Shown: piece by piece, positions 27,201 through 37,554 of the stretch
Layout: every line of letters begins with the position of its first letter
Position numbering within the stretch: position 1 is the first letter of the stretch
Origin: Saprospiraceae bacterium
Lineage (GTDB): Bacteria > Bacteroidota > Bacteroidia > Chitinophagales > Saprospiraceae
Length of the DNA stretch: 64,000 nt
Assembly: GCA_016716185.1 (NCBI GenBank)
Contig: JADJWV010000001.1
Location: forward strand, 1 to 64,000
Direction: 5' to 3'
Position numbers and translations under genes: made by a program
The notes under the pieces: model-generated
What the model saw: only the letters and a program-made list of their open reading frames with translations
Told to the model about the DNA's origin: nothing
Databases searched by the model: none

Positions 27201-28847
27201 TCAGAAACGGTACATGGCCCTTGCGTTGATGCGGAGGTAGTTGGAAAACTGATCAATCGTTTCTTCCGCATAAACACCCAGACTGTGTTTTTTTCCAATC
27301 CGCCAATTGACACTCACTCCGCCAATGTGTTGCGTGGCAGTATAGGCATACAGCGAATAATCGTAATTCACCCATCTGTAATACAGCTCGTTAAATAATT
27401 TCCCTTTCAAAAAATCTTTATTCAGGTGAATTCCAATAACCTTTGAAACGAGAAAACTGTTTTTTAAATAATTTCCTGATAAACTCAACATACAATTCAG
27501 CAAAGGAACCCGGCTGTGCGAACAATAGGCATTAAAATTCAGGGATTCGTTGGCCCCACTTTGCTGATAGCGGTAATTGCTTCCAAAATTAAGCGAAATG
27601 TATTTCGCAGGTTGAATTTGAAACTGAAGTCGCAATCCTTGTCTTGTTTCATCCTCCAATAATCTGTCAATATCATTTTTGTAGGTTTCGTAGTAAATGA
27701 TATTGGATCGGGCATCATAAGACAAGGACAAATTTACGCGTCTTGAAAAACGATAACGCCCCATCAGATAGATATTGGTAAGTTTAAAAACCGTTGTTGC
27801 TTCATTGGGAATATTCTGGTATAAATCGTATTCGGCCGAACAGAATAAACTCAGATTTCTAAAAAGGGTACTCGAATGCTGAAAATACATGAAACGCCGA
27901 TCAATATTGCCGTTTCTGCGTTGCTCCATCAATGAAAGCGTCTGTTGACTGTTTATTTTTTGATCGACATTCCAGTTGTAATGAATAAATACACCTGCCT
28001 CCGGGTAATTAAAATTAAATCCATAGTCTCGTAAATCCGGCCTTGAACCTACAATTGCACCGGCTTCAAAATGGTTGAACTTCCATTCAGCCTGCACACC
28101 ATCAATAGCGCCCAGACTGGATACTTTGTAGTTTATTCGCCTGCCAATGCTGATTTTGAATTTATCTTTTATCTCGTAACTTCCGGCAAGACTGTAAATT
28201 TTCAGAGCGTCATTCAGATTATCTGTTACTCTGTGCCATTCTCCCAAACGATGTCTGAAAGTGACATAAGACTCTAAAGAAAAGTGACCGTTGACCAACT
28301 CATTTCCCTGCACCGAAAATGTATATTGGAATCGGTGGGCATTGGAAGCTTGATTCGACCCAAATCCCGAATAAGATGCGGCGGAAATTCGCCCTTTCCA
28401 TTTGGCGGGTGTTCGAAGAGCACTGTTTTTTTCTTCCGCTACCGGCTTGGTTTCTGTTTCCTGACTGAGATCCGGAATCCTGTTAACCTCTTCCAAAACA
28501 TCGCTCTTTTCATCGATGAAATTGGTTTTTTTGAAAAATATGGGACCTGTTTTTTTGAAATCGAGAGAATCCAGAGGCTGACAAACACAAGACGTAGAAG
28601 ATTTATTCAATACCTTTAAAACGGGTTTCCAATCATTTGTCGATGCAATAAAAAGTGTATCCCCAACTTGAATGGCTTTTGTGGATTTAAATTTTACATA
28701 AACATTTCTGGCCGAAGTGTAACTTACATTTCCTGCATTTGAAGTGTCCATAACTTGCGCTGCAAGGGTATAATGCAAACTCACAAAACCCAGGACCAGC
28801 AGAAATTTTGACCCAATGATTTTATGATTTAAAACGGCCTTCATCAT
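27201..28847 (-). CDS. Predicted outer-membrane beta-barrel of the multihaem operon
   Basis: 548 residues. Signal peptide ending HYTLAAQ. Residues 25-110 look like a small periplasmic domain with a cysteine pair (SSTSCVCQPL). Residues about 150-548 show alternating amphipathic strands with aromatic girdles, ending RINARAMYRF with a terminal Phe as in outer-membrane barrels. The family is not recognised. Its ATG overlaps the stop of the 73-haem cytochrome gene by 4 nt, so production is coupled. By analogy with porin-cytochrome complexes it may be the outer-membrane sheath or partner of the cytochrome; this is an inference. Confidence 0.75.
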   Translation of the reverse strand: MMKAVLNHKIIGSKFLLVLGFVSLHYTLAAQVMDTSNAGNVSYTSARNVYVKFKSTKAIQVGDTLFIASTNDWKPVLKVLNKSSTSCVCQPLDSLDFKKTGPIFFKKTNFIDEKSDVLEEVNRIPDLSQETETKPVAEEKNSALRTPAKWKGRISAASYSGFGSNQASNAHRFQYTFSVQGNELVNGHFSLESYVTFRHRLGEWHRVTDNLNDALKIYSLAGSYEIKDKFKISIGRRINYKVSSLGAIDGVQAEWKFNHFEAGAIVGSRPDLRDYGFNFNYPEAGVFIHYNWNVDQKINSQQTLSLMEQRRNGNIDRRFMYFQHSSTLFRNLSLFCSAEYDLYQNIPNEATTVFKLTNIYLMGRYRFSRRVNLSLSYDARSNIIYYETYKNDIDRLLEDETRQGLRLQFQIQPAKYISLNFGSNYRYQQSGANESLNFNAYCSHSRVPLLNCMLSLSGNYLKNSFLVSKVIGIHLNKDFLKGKLFNELYYRWVNYDYSLYAYTATQHIGGVSVNWRIGKKHSLGVYAEETIDQFSNYLRINARAMYRF

Positions 28848-31800
28848 TTTTTACCCATTGGGTGACAAGAATAACAGGCAGCACTGTTGTAAGAATATCC
28901 GGATACTCCATTGTGGTCGTCATCCACTTCATTTTTATTGTTGTGTTCGTGACAATTGATACAACTGAAAATATTATAATTGTTTGGATTGGTGTGACAA
29001 TCTGAACAGGTATTCCATTCATCCTTATGTTTTCCAGTATAGATGGGGAAATACATTCCATCGTGATTAAAATTGGAGGGAACCCAGGCATTTACTGTAT
29101 GACAAAGCTCACAGTTGGTTGGGAATTGAGCTACCTGATGGTCGGGATTGTTGGTATTGTTGTAGTCATCGATGTGGCAACCCGAACATGTGTTGGGTGT
29201 GTTGTTGTAATTGCCGTTGTGACATAGATTGCATTCATTTTTAATTGTCAGATGCGCCCCTAATAAAGGATAATAGGAATCATGATTGGGCATGAGTGCA
29301 GGTTCCCAACCCGGGTTGGTTGTGTGACAATTTTGGCATTCCTGTGGAAATCCCAGACTGACGTGATTGGGGTTTGTAGTTTGATTAAAGTCGCTGAGAT
29401 GACAACCCTTACAAGTGTTAGGTGTATTTCCATAATTTCCATTGTGGCATAAAATACATTCGTCCTGAATGATGGCATGGCCTCCGGTAAGTACATAATA
29501 ATTGTTGTGATCGAAATTGGATGGAATCCATGCTGTTTCTGTATGGCAACTTGCACAATCCTTCGGAAATTGTTGCGCCTCGTGATCGGGGTTTGAAGTT
29601 TGGTTGTATTCAGTCAGATGGCAGCCTACACAGGTATTTGGAGTATTGTTATAATTCCCGTTGTGACACAAATTACATTCCATGGCAATAAGTTGGTGTG
29701 CCCCATTCAGTGGATAGTAGCTGTTGTGATCCGGAAACAAAGCGGGAGCCCAACCGGGATTTGTGGTATGACAATCTGCACAATCCTTAGAGAGGTTCAA
29801 ATTTTTATGGCTTGGATTGGTGGCCCCGTTGTAATCTTTCAAATGGCAACCTTCACAGGTGTTGGGGGTGTTGTTGTAATCTCCATGATGGCAGACAGCA
29901 CAATCGTTGGCAATGCCTTGATGCGCGCCTGTTAATGGATAATAGCTGTCGTGTATAGGGAAAAAGGCCGGTTCCCAGCCGGGCTTGGTTGTATGGCACA
30001 TTGCGCAGTCCAAAGGAAGAGCCAGCGTATTGTGATTTGGGTTTTTGGATTGTTGGTAATCCTTCAGATGGCAGCCATCGCAGGTGTTGGGTGTGTTGTT
30101 GTAATTGCCTTTGTGACAGGCTGCACAATCTCCGGAAATTTCCAGATGTCGCCCGGTAAGTGGGTAATAGCTGTCGTGTTCAGGAAATGTTGCCGGTTCC
30201 CAGCCTGGTTTGGTCGTATGACAAACCGCACAATCATACGATAAGCCCAGGGTATTGTGATTCGGATTTTTGCTGTTGTTGTAATCATTCAAATGACAGG
30301 CCTCACAGGTGTTGGGTGTATTGTTGTAATTTCCTTTATGGCAGGCTGCACAATCATTTGCAATTTCAAGATGTCTGCCGGTCAATGGATAATAGGCATC
30401 GTGTTCGGGCATCAAAGCGGGCTTCCAGCCAGGTGTGGTTGTATGGCATTTTGCACAGTCCATGTTGAAACCCAGGCTTCCGTGGTTCGGGTTAGTGGTC
30501 CCGTTGAAATCACCCAGGTGGCATTTTTCGCATTCCATGGGTGTGCCTTTGAAACCATTCAAATGACAAGCTTTGCATTCCACGGTCAAATGCGCTCCGG
30601 TTAATGGAAATGCAGTCGAATTGTGGTCAAACATATCGTCTTTGCTTCCTGTGGGATGACAGGCAAAACAAGCCTGGTTGTTATAGAAATATCCTGAAAC
30701 ACCCATATGCTTTTCGTCGGTTTCAGGATTCATATGACAAGAAATGCAAACAAATTCTTTATAGTTGCTGGGATTGGCGTGGCAATCTTTGCATTCCATC
30801 CATTCGTTTTTATGTTTGCCACTGTAGATCGGAAAATGCATTCCGTCGTGATCAAACGTAGATGGGACCCACGCATTTTCAGTATGGCAGGAAGCACAAT
30901 CAGTTGAAAATAGTAAGGCTTTGTGATCGGGATTTTTTGTATTGTTATAATCCTCTGTATGACAAGCCGAACAAGTGTTAGGTGTGTTGTTGTAGTTACC
31001 CTGGTGACATGCCGCACAATCCGAAGCGATTTGCTTATGTGCCCCATTCAGCACATAATATTGATCGTGTTGCTCAAACTTAGCTGGTTTCCAGTCTGGA
31101 TGGGTAGTATGGCAGGAACCACAATCCATTGGCAAGCCCAGATTGATGTGGTTGGGGTTTAAACTTGCATTGAAATCATTTTGATGACAAGCTGAACATT
31201 CGGTTGGAGTTCCTTTGAACCCAGACTGATGACATGAAATGCATAATGTTTGTGCATGGGCTCCGGTCAGCGGAAACGTCGTTGTGTTATGATCAAATTT
31301 ATCTTCACCATCTCCGGTAGGATGACATGCAAAACAAGCCTGATCCTGGTAAAAGTATCCCGTGACCATTTGGTGTTCATCATCGGTTTCTTGCTTTAAA
31401 TGACAGACAACACAACTAATAACTTTGATATCAGTCGGATTGATATGGCAATCCCTGCATTCCATCCATTGGCCTTTGTGTTTGCCGCTGTAGATCGGAA
31501 AGTGTTGGCCATCGTGCTCAAAAGTTGAAGGAACCCATTGATTTTCCGTATGACAAGAAGCACATTCTGTTGAAAATTTAAGTGCAAGATGCGCCGGATC
31601 CAGCGTGTTATTATAATCTTCGATGTGACATCCCGAACAGGTGTTAGGGGTGTTGATGTAATTTCCTTTATGGCAGGAAGCGCAATCTAAAAGTTTGTGG
31701 GCGCCATTGATCTGGTAGATCTGATCGTGTTGATCAAATCGCGCAGGTTGCCAGTCCGGGGCTGTCGTGTGACACTCGATACAATCCATGCTCAGTCCCA

Positions 31801-34306
31801 AATTATTATGGTTGGGATCGGTACTGTTTTCGAAATCCTGAAGATGGCAGGCCGCACATTCTGTGGGAGTACCCTTAAATCCCAGACTGTGGCATAATTT
31901 ACAATCGGTAGTGAGGTGCGCCCCGGTGAGAGGGAAAACTGTACTGTTGTGGTCAAACCTGTCCAATTTGTCACCGGTAGGATGGCAGACAAAACAAGCC
32001 TGGTCATTGTACCAGTAACCCTGTACATTTTGATGTTGCGGATCGGTTTCATTGCTCAAATGGCAACCTGTACATTTAAACTCCCGGTAATTCGACGGAT
32101 TGAGATGGCAATCCTGGCAACTCACCCACTCGCCCTGGTGTTTGCCTCTGTAAATGGGAAAATACATGTCATGCTCGAAGCTCGATGGGCTCCATGCCTG
32201 TTCTGTATGACACATGCTGCATTCCATCGGAATTCTTTGTTGCGCGTGCGGAGGAGCAACAGTCTGGTTATAATCTTCGACGTGACAAATCCTGCATTCG
32301 GTCGAAGTATTGATATAATCGCCTTTATGGCAGGCATCACAGTCCATTGCAACGGCACTGTGCCCACCTTTTAATTCATAATACTGGTTGTGGATATCGA
32401 AACGCGCAGGTTTCCAATCGGGATTTGTGGTATGACAAGCCGCGCAATCTTTACTGAGACCCAGCTGGGTGTGGTTGGGGTTTATACTTTGGTCAAAATG
32501 CTGCGTATGACAGTCGGCACACAAATGGGATGTTCCTTTAAATCCCGTAAGATGACAATTTTTACAATCGACCTGAAGGTGAGCCCCTGTAAGAGGGAAA
32601 GCAGTCATGTTGTGATCGAAATGATCGTCTTTACTACCGTTGGGATGGCAGGCCAGGCAAGCGTAGTCCTGATACCAGTATCCCTGTACAGTGCGATGTT
32701 GTTGATCAGTCTCGTTGCTCAGGTGGCAACCAGTACATTTGAATTCGAGGTAATTGGATGGGTTTGTATGGCAATCGCTGCAGGCCATCCACTGATCCCG
32801 ATGTTTTCCTGAATATATGGGAAAATGCATTCCATCGTGATCAAACGTTGAAGGGACCCAGGCCGATTCGGTATGACAGTTTATACATTCTGTTGAAAGT
32901 CTTTGCTGAAGATGCGGAGGGTCTGTTGTGGAGTTATAATCTTCGATATGGCATGCCGAACAGGTGTTGGGTGTATTTGTGTAATCACCTTTGTGACAGG
33001 AAGCACAATCGTTTGAAATAAGTTGATGGGCTCCTTTCAAAACGTAATACTGATCGTGTATGGGAAAGGTCGCAGGCTTCCAGTCCGGTTCTGTTGTATG
33101 GCATAACTTACAATCGTTAGGTATATTAAGTTTTGTGTGATCCGGATTCAAACTCGCTGAAAATTCGACGGTGTGGCAATCCACACAAATCGTTGAAGTG
33201 CCATTAAATCCTTTGGAATGGCACTCTACGCAATTTACATCCTTATGGGCACCGGTCAAAGGAAATGCAGTGCTGTTGTGATCAAATACGGTCAGTTTAT
33301 CACCTTTCGGGTGGCAGGCGAAGCAAGCCTGATCATTGTAGAAATAGCCATTTACTTTATCGTGTTCTTCATCGGTATCCGGATTGGTGTGGCAAACCGT
33401 ACAAGAGAATTCTTTGTAATTTGAATTATTCAAATGACAACTGGCACAATCTTTCCATTCACCCTTGTGTTCTCCGCTGTAAATGGGAAAATGATTTTGA
33501 TCGTGTTGGGTGTAATTGACCGGTCTCCAATCGGGAACCAGGGTATGACAGTCCAAACAATTAGTTCCAAATCCGGCTGTATTGTGTTTTGGATTGGTGC
33601 TATTATCGTAATCGTCTTGATGACAGCTTAAGCATTCGGGTGAGGTCTTTGAATAATCCGGATCCGTATGGCAGGCTTTGCATTCGTTGAGATTATGTAC
33701 ACCTGTCAATGGAAAAAAATCATGCTGAATAAATTGAGCATTCCATTTGTTGGAAGCAGGATCATGGCAGGCAGCACAATCATTGCCGTATCCTGCCTTT
33801 TGATGATCCGGATTGGACGTTTGTTCGTAATCCTGACGGTGGCAATTGATACAATCATTGCCAATGCGATCAAATCTCAACTCCGTTTCTGAAGTATGAC
33901 AGGCACGGCAATCGGCAGCGAGATGTTGCCCCAATAAAGGAAAACCATTGGCTGTATGGATGGGTTGGATGTCGTTGACAATCCAGGTCTCTGTGTTGTG
34001 ACAGCGTTGACATTGGTCACCCACGGTGTTTTGGTGAGGATCCTGGTGGCAACTGCGACATTCTGACTTCAGCTCTTCAAAAACGAGATTTAAATGGCAT
34101 TGTTTGCAATCGAAGCTGACATGCCGACCTTCCAATTTAAATTGCGTTGAATCGTGGTTGAAGACCATGGTTTTGCGGTCAACAGTCCAACCTGTGGCGG
34201 TGTGGCATTGGGCACAATCGAGTTTTAATTTAGGGCCGTGGGGTGATTGTCCGTAAACAAAACCCATAATGAACAACAATCCGGTCAGCGATGACAGTCT
34301 TTGCAC
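28844..34306 (-). CDS. Giant multihaem cytochrome c with 73 CxxCH motifs
   Basis: 1820 residues, signal peptide MQRLSSLTGLLFIMGFVYGQ. I count 73 CxxCH haem-binding motifs, nearly one per 25 residues. The middle is built of super-repeats. The landmark FPIYxGxH occurs six times, the first four intervals each hold nine CxxCH, and the fifth holds 24. Within it a three-haem unit with NYNNTPNTC and YYPLxGxH repeats six times. Many isolated histidines (FDHxxTAFPLTGAH) can supply distal ligands. It would form a long periplasmic or surface electron wire. Its start overlaps the end of the 23-haem gene by 22 nt, and it is coupled to the barrel gene downstream. The frame is intact throughout. Confidence 0.95.
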   Translation of the reverse strand: MQRLSSLTGLLFIMGFVYGQSPHGPKLKLDCAQCHTATGWTVDRKTMVFNHDSTQFKLEGRHVSFDCKQCHLNLVFEELKSECRSCHQDPHQNTVGDQCQRCHNTETWIVNDIQPIHTANGFPLLGQHLAADCRACHTSETELRFDRIGNDCINCHRQDYEQTSNPDHQKAGYGNDCAACHDPASNKWNAQFIQHDFFPLTGVHNLNECKACHTDPDYSKTSPECLSCHQDDYDNSTNPKHNTAGFGTNCLDCHTLVPDWRPVNYTQHDQNHFPIYSGEHKGEWKDCASCHLNNSNYKEFSCTVCHTNPDTDEEHDKVNGYFYNDQACFACHPKGDKLTVFDHNSTAFPLTGAHKDVNCVECHSKGFNGTSTICVDCHTVEFSASLNPDHTKLNIPNDCKLCHTTEPDWKPATFPIHDQYYVLKGAHQLISNDCASCHKGDYTNTPNTCSACHIEDYNSTTDPPHLQQRLSTECINCHTESAWVPSTFDHDGMHFPIYSGKHRDQWMACSDCHTNPSNYLEFKCTGCHLSNETDQQHRTVQGYWYQDYACLACHPNGSKDDHFDHNMTAFPLTGAHLQVDCKNCHLTGFKGTSHLCADCHTQHFDQSINPNHTQLGLSKDCAACHTTNPDWKPARFDIHNQYYELKGGHSAVAMDCDACHKGDYINTSTECRICHVEDYNQTVAPPHAQQRIPMECSMCHTEQAWSPSSFEHDMYFPIYRGKHQGEWVSCQDCHLNPSNYREFKCTGCHLSNETDPQHQNVQGYWYNDQACFVCHPTGDKLDRFDHNSTVFPLTGAHLTTDCKLCHSLGFKGTPTECAACHLQDFENSTDPNHNNLGLSMDCIECHTTAPDWQPARFDQHDQIYQINGAHKLLDCASCHKGNYINTPNTCSGCHIEDYNNTLDPAHLALKFSTECASCHTENQWVPSTFEHDGQHFPIYSGKHKGQWMECRDCHINPTDIKVISCVVCHLKQETDDEHQMVTGYFYQDQACFACHPTGDGEDKFDHNTTTFPLTGAHAQTLCISCHQSGFKGTPTECSACHQNDFNASLNPNHINLGLPMDCGSCHTTHPDWKPAKFEQHDQYYVLNGAHKQIASDCAACHQGNYNNTPNTCSACHTEDYNNTKNPDHKALLFSTDCASCHTENAWVPSTFDHDGMHFPIYSGKHKNEWMECKDCHANPSNYKEFVCISCHMNPETDEKHMGVSGYFYNNQACFACHPTGSKDDMFDHNSTAFPLTGAHLTVECKACHLNGFKGTPMECEKCHLGDFNGTTNPNHGSLGFNMDCAKCHTTTPGWKPALMPEHDAYYPLTGRHLEIANDCAACHKGNYNNTPNTCEACHLNDYNNSKNPNHNTLGLSYDCAVCHTTKPGWEPATFPEHDSYYPLTGRHLEISGDCAACHKGNYNNTPNTCDGCHLKDYQQSKNPNHNTLALPLDCAMCHTTKPGWEPAFFPIHDSYYPLTGAHQGIANDCAVCHHGDYNNTPNTCEGCHLKDYNGATNPSHKNLNLSKDCADCHTTNPGWAPALFPDHNSYYPLNGAHQLIAMECNLCHNGNYNNTPNTCVGCHLTEYNQTSNPDHEAQQFPKDCASCHTETAWIPSNFDHNNYYVLTGGHAIIQDECILCHNGNYGNTPNTCKGCHLSDFNQTTNPNHVSLGFPQECQNCHTTNPGWEPALMPNHDSYYPLLGAHLTIKNECNLCHNGNYNNTPNTCSGCHIDDYNNTNNPDHQVAQFPTNCELCHTVNAWVPSNFNHDGMYFPIYTGKHKDEWNTCSDCHTNPNNYNIFSCINCHEHNNKNEVDDDHNGVSGYSYNSAACYSCHPMGKK

Positions 34307-36144
34307 TCCAATTTATTCAAACGATAATGAATATATGTTTTACCATCTTGGACAATAGCTTGATGACAGGCTTTGCATTCGATTTCTGCATGCCTGCCTT
34401 CTAACTTAAATCTGGCAGAATTGTGTTCAAATTTGGAGGGCTTCCATTTCTCATAGCTGTGGCATATTTGACAATCGGTTGTCCCGTTTTGGTCAAACTG
34501 CCGGTTATGGATATCCTCGTGACAGCCCACGCAAGTTCGATTCAAAGTTATTAGGTTTTTATAAGGATTCCCAGTTTCTCCCTGCTTTAATTTATGGCAC
34601 TCCATACATTTAACACTTTTATGACCCCCTTCCAGTGGAAAACCTGTCAAATGGTGTTCAAAATCAATCGTTTGCCAGCTCTCCTCGCTATGGCATGCCT
34701 TGCAATTTTTTCCTGGATAATACTTCTCCGGAATGTAAGGTTCGTGTACATCCTTGTGGCAATCCCTGCATAACTCTCCGATATTTCTAAATTTCCAGGT
34801 TTTATCTTTCAAATGACAGGAGGAGCAGGGTATTGCCTGATGAGAGCCTTCCAGAGGAAATTTTGAAGCATTATGTTGTTCAAGGCTGTATGAGCTTCCT
34901 GAAAATCCCTGCACGGTGTGGCATACCCCACAATCTCTGTAGAATTCGGGTTTCGTAAAGATGCCTTCGTGGTAATCTTTATGACAATCAGCACAATTTT
35001 GATGTGGCAAGGGAGTCGTGTAACTTGAAATATGACATTTTTTGCAATCCACCCTGGCGTGTCTTCCCTCCAGCTTGAAATTGGTGAGCGCATGGTTGAA
35101 CTGGTCGAGTTTTAACTGGGCTTTGAAACCATTTTCATTGTGACATTGGGCACAATTTTCTCCAAATTTTCCTTCGTGCACATCTTTGTGACATCCTGCA
35201 CAGGCTGCGACTGAAATATTTTGACGATCCTGAAATAAAGCAATCGGAGAACGATCCAGATCGTGGCATTTGCTGCATTGCGTATGTTGGTGTTTGCCTT
35301 TTAATGGAAATGCAGTTTTATGATGATTGAAGTTTTTGCCACCGGAAAATTTAGAAAACGATTCTTCCGTATGGCAATCGTTGCAGGTATTGATGGATTT
35401 CTTATGAGGGTTTGAATGACAACCAACACAGGTTTGAAAAGATTTGATTTCAAACAACCGCTTTTTAGGATCTGCAAGCTGCATGTCCTTATGGCAAGCT
35501 TTACAATCTACGGTCTTGTGTTTACCGCTCAATTTGAATTTGGTCTTCTGGTGATCAAATGCTACGGCAGGCTTGAAGGACTCTGTATTGTGGCATTTTG
35601 CACAATCTTTATCCAATGTACCCCGATGTACATCTTCATGGCAACTGATGCACTTTGAATCGAGACCCAGAAATGTTTTTGATTTCTTCTTTAATACCGG
35701 ATCTTCAATAGAAGCTGTTTTATGACAAGCATTGCAATCTATGCGCTGGTGTTTCCCCGTAAGTTCAAATCCACTTAACGTATGGTCAAATTGTTTTTCA
35801 TTAAAACGAATGATTTGAAAATTTCGCCCGTGATGGTCGCTATGGCATTGAATACAGGTTTTTGACCTTACTTCCTGACTGTAATGATAACCCTTTCTTT
35901 TATCAATTCTAGCTTTGATCTCTTTGTGACAATCCAAACATTTTGCATCCGAGACTTTTTCACCTATCGTATGACATTTCGTGCAATTGAAATTGCCTTC
36001 CAGTTCAGCGTGGCCCTTGAATAAATCACCCGGAGACAGTTGAGCCATTAAAATACTGGAAAAACTACATAAAAATGTTATAAGCCCATAAGGTTGGGTA
36101 ATCCATAATAGCCAGAAAAGGGCATTTCTCCGTTTCAAAATCAC
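34285..36144 (-). CDS. Multihaem cytochrome c with 23 CxxCH motifs
   Basis: 619 residues. A signal or anchor sequence lies at about 20-35 (GLITFLCSFSSILMAQ). I count 23 CxxCH motifs. Units alternate CxxCH with DHQKTKFKLSGKH or FEHHLTGFPLEGGH, where the histidines are likely distal haem ligands; many motifs are followed by xDVH. It resembles the cytochrome c3/doubled-CxxCH superfamily. It lies between the iron-sulfur flavoprotein gene and the 73-haem cytochrome gene, so it is a likely periplasmic relay. Some unpaired cysteines precede the signal cleavage site only. Confidence 0.93.
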   Translation of the reverse strand: MILKRRNALFWLLWITQPYGLITFLCSFSSILMAQLSPGDLFKGHAELEGNFNCTKCHTIGEKVSDAKCLDCHKEIKARIDKRKGYHYSQEVRSKTCIQCHSDHHGRNFQIIRFNEKQFDHTLSGFELTGKHQRIDCNACHKTASIEDPVLKKKSKTFLGLDSKCISCHEDVHRGTLDKDCAKCHNTESFKPAVAFDHQKTKFKLSGKHKTVDCKACHKDMQLADPKKRLFEIKSFQTCVGCHSNPHKKSINTCNDCHTEESFSKFSGGKNFNHHKTAFPLKGKHQHTQCSKCHDLDRSPIALFQDRQNISVAACAGCHKDVHEGKFGENCAQCHNENGFKAQLKLDQFNHALTNFKLEGRHARVDCKKCHISSYTTPLPHQNCADCHKDYHEGIFTKPEFYRDCGVCHTVQGFSGSSYSLEQHNASKFPLEGSHQAIPCSSCHLKDKTWKFRNIGELCRDCHKDVHEPYIPEKYYPGKNCKACHSEESWQTIDFEHHLTGFPLEGGHKSVKCMECHKLKQGETGNPYKNLITLNRTCVGCHEDIHNRQFDQNGTTDCQICHSYEKWKPSKFEHNSARFKLEGRHAEIECKACHQAIVQDGKTYIHYRLNKLECKDCHR

Positions 36145-36204
36145 ATTTTCAGTTCAAATATGTTACAAACTTTTAAACTTCTGCAGTTTTTATTCACTTC
36201 TTCC

Positions 36205-37554
36205 TTAAGAATGTTTCTTCATTGTATATCCAAATCGCTTGCTGATTTGAATTCCTGCTTTTTCCAAAAACTGTGTAGGCAACTCACCACCAGCAAAAAT
36301 ATATACGAGGTCGTTTGGTATGTGCAAAAGCTCTTCGGTGTTGCTCTGTTTTAGTTGGACCTCCCTTTCCGAAATTTGACTTACCTGGGTGTTTAATAAA
36401 ACTTCAATCACTTGAGTTGTCATAGCCGCTTTTATTTTTTCTGCATTTTTCGGCTTTAACCTGCTGAATTGCTCAGACCTGTAAGATAGCGTTACCTTAT
36501 TTTGTTCAGCCAACAGCAAAGCGGATTCAATGGCAGAGTCTCCACCTCCTACGACCAATACTTTTTTTCCTGAGATATTTTCAGGTTCCAAAAGCCGGTA
36601 AGCTACTTTTTCCAAATCTTCACCCGGAACGTTGAGTCTTCTCGGAGTTCCCCTCCTTCCAATGGCGATTAATACTTTGGATGTGTAGTAGACATCCCCT
36701 TTTGCAGTCAGGACTTTAAATTCCTTTCCTTCATTTGAAATGGATTCAACTTTGGTAAACTCCTTAATATGAATATCGTTTTTCGTCAAAACGTTAGTCC
36801 ACAAATCCAAAAGCTGCTTTTTATTCGTGTCTTTCAACATGACTTTTCCGTGCAGCGGAAGATCCATGGGGTTGGTCATAACTACTTTTGCTCTTGGAAA
36901 AGTAAAGACCGTACCGCCTAAACTATCCTGTTCGAGCGTAATAAAATTCAATTTATGTTTTTTAGCAGTGAGAGACGCCGCAATTCCCGCCGGACCGGCG
37001 CCTATGATGACCACATCCCAATCAGCTTTTTCTTTTACAAATCCCTCTTTAAGCATGTTTTCAATGGCACTTGTTCCCTGTTCGACGCTATTTTTAATCA
37101 AACCCATTCCTCCCAATTCACCGGCGATATAAATACCGGGCACATTGGTCTCATACGTTTGGTGAACATGAGGTAAATCGACACCTCTTTTCTCCGTCCC
37201 AATGACCAGTGTGATGGCTTCAACCGGACATGCATGAAAGCAGGCTCCATGTCCAACGCAATTTGAAGCATTGACCAAAGTTGCTCTGCCGTTTACAATA
37301 CCGAGAATATCTTTTTCCGGACAAGCTTCAATACAAGCACCGCTTTTGATGCATGTAGTCGTATCGATGACGGGGTGTAAGGAAACCGGTTCGAAAATGC
37401 CTTCTTCCTTTGCTTTGGCAATTTTAGCCTTGTACCTGGCTGTCGTCTTTTTTTGTTTAAGCAAATAAATGGAAACGACCAATATACAGAGTCCAAATAC
37501 ACTTCCGTAGATAATGAGCTTTTCAATAAAAAGATCCGTGATCAGAATATCCAT
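36205..37554 (-). CDS. Membrane-anchored ferredoxin-FAD oxidoreductase (thioredoxin reductase-like)
   Basis: 449 residues from the ATG at 37554; the longer frame reads into the cytochrome b gene. Residues about 9-33 are a membrane helix (KLIIYGSVFGLCILVVSIYL). Next come two 4Fe-4S clusters (TCIKSGACIEACPEKDI and NCVGHGACFHACPVEAI). Then comes an FAD domain with IIGAGPAGIAASLTA, and an NAD(P)-binding site VVGGGDSAIESALLL. It would take electrons from NAD(P)H or pass them between flavin and clusters on the cytoplasmic side. It overlaps the membrane cytochrome gene by 13 nt and is followed 60 bp later by the 23-haem cytochrome. Confidence 0.9.
   Translation of the reverse strand: MDILITDLFIEKLIIYGSVFGLCILVVSIYLLKQKKTTARYKAKIAKAKEEGIFEPVSLHPVIDTTTCIKSGACIEACPEKDILGIVNGRATLVNASNCVGHGACFHACPVEAITLVIGTEKRGVDLPHVHQTYETNVPGIYIAGELGGMGLIKNSVEQGTSAIENMLKEGFVKEKADWDVVIIGAGPAGIAASLTAKKHKLNFITLEQDSLGGTVFTFPRAKVVMTNPMDLPLHGKVMLKDTNKKQLLDLWTNVLTKNDIHIKEFTKVESISNEGKEFKVLTAKGDVYYTSKVLIAIGRRGTPRRLNVPGEDLEKVAYRLLEPENISGKKVLVVGGGDSAIESALLLAEQNKVTLSYRSEQFSRLKPKNAEKIKAAMTTQVIEVLLNTQVSQISEREVQLKQSNTEELLHIPNDLVYIFAGGELPTQFLEKAGIQISKRFGYTMKKHS

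Noticed and set aside
29027..33892. Many plus-strand frames opposite the giant cytochrome gene
   Set aside because: They are antisense shadows created by the repeated CxxCH coding pattern; the minus strand has one intact 1820-residue frame.
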